Assembly (NCBI GenBank): GCA_038227745.1
Contig: JBBRPS010000192.1
Span: 1 to 13,918, forward strand
DNA: 13,918 nt
Source: DASPXY01 sp038227745
GTDB taxonomy: Bacteria > Planctomycetota > Planctomycetia > Gemmatales > Gemmataceae
Direction: 5' to 3'
Part shown: positions 13,642 through 13,918 of the stretch, in pieces
Layout of the letters: each line of letters starts with the position of its first letter
How positions within the stretch are numbered: the stretch's first letter is position 1
Notes under the pieces: model-generated
What the model saw: the letters and a program-made list of their open reading frames with translations, nothing else
Told to the model about the DNA's origin: nothing
Database searches by the model: none
Program-made: the position numbers and the translations under genes

Positions 13642-13918
13642 GTGCTGACCGCGGTGAACGTCCTGATCGCCCTGAAGGTCGCGGTGGCGGCCGTCACGGT
13701 GCTGCTGCTCGCCTCGCTGCTGGCCCTGGCGCTGGGCAAGTACCGCCTGCATGGCCGCATCAACACCGTGTTCTTCGTGCTGACGCTCGCCGCGCTGCTC
13801 GGCCTCGAAGTGGTCGTCCGACTGCTGCAGCCGGAGATGTTCGAGGATTACTTCGTGCGCACGGACTCCGTGACCGCCTTCAAAGTGCATCTGGCGTTCT
13901 CGCTGCCGGCGGCGCTGA
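13642..13918 (+). CDS. DUF420 membrane protein, N-terminal part (partial)
   Basis: The first 92 codons of a gene cut by the window end. Two hydrophobic helices (about 4-32 and 43-60) flank KYRLHGRINTVFFVLTLAAL, the DUF420 hallmark, and FKVHLAFSLPAAL begins the next helix. DUF420 proteins are inner-membrane proteins; the Bacillus member CtaM/YozB is needed for active cytochrome c oxidase, so a respiratory-oxidase role is plausible but not shown. Start choice: GTG at 13642 with GGAGAG (13631-13636) five bases upstream; nearby upstream ATGs (13595, 13598, 13604) are in another frame. The final TGA in the window is not in this frame. Confidence 0.85.
   Translation, partial: MLTAVNVLIALKVAVAAVTVLLLASLLALALGKYRLHGRINTVFFVLTLAALLGLEVVVRLLQPEMFEDYFVRTDSVTAFKVHLAFSLPAAL

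Noticed and set aside
1..13918. CRISPR arrays, insertion sequences, att sites, riboswitches
   Set aside because: No regularly spaced repeats, transposase genes, integrases or known aptamer patterns were seen on either strand; the only repeats are palindromes at gene ends.

Overview
The window looks like chromosomal DNA of a GC-rich planctomycete, most likely a Gemmataceae relative. This is inferred from gene content and style: paired small proteins with an 'EPFRPFRI...IRHPEM' core, a multi-GAF protein with a short DUF5678-like tail, and three unrelated palindromes sitting at gene boundaries. No rRNA or tRNA gene was seen, so the taxonomy is not proven.

Layout, left to right. (a) 1-63 is the 3' end of a beta-ketoacyl-ACP synthase, followed by a near-perfect 39-bp palindrome. 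(b) 300-2177 encodes a long-type UbiD-family decarboxylase, probably of the menaquinone (futalosine) branch. It converges on (c) a CLC chloride transporter/channel with a CBS pair (2295-4274, minus). Between them lies a 36-bp perfect inverted repeat whose arms are themselves hairpins. (d) 4275-4777 has no gene but holds a good intrinsic terminator with no known upstream gene. (e) Two tandem paralogous small genes (4778-5020 and 5194-5514) each follow an almost identical sigma70-type promoter. The second overlaps rimO by one base, and rimO is followed closely by pgsA. (f) After a 12-bp hairpin come a Gfo/Idh/MocA oxidoreductase, a DUF433/DUF5615 (PIN-like) toxin-antitoxin-type pair with a 4-base overlap, and an LpxL/HtrB-type acyltransferase. 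(g) On the minus strand, converging on the acyltransferase, is a two-gene unit: a 754-residue protein with about four GAF domains and a DUF5678-like C-terminus (10884-13148), overlapped by one base by a small retropepsin-like protein whose expected DTG motif reads DTC (10303-10884). (h) A 493-bp gene-free stretch leads to the start of a DUF420 membrane protein cut by the window end.

Much of the window is envelope and housekeeping: fatty-acid synthesis, quinone, phosphatidylglycerol, lipid A acylation, ribosomal S12 modification and chloride flux. The parts least explained by known biology are the GAF/retropepsin pair, the duplicated promoter-plus-small-gene unit coupled to rimO, and the orphan terminator.
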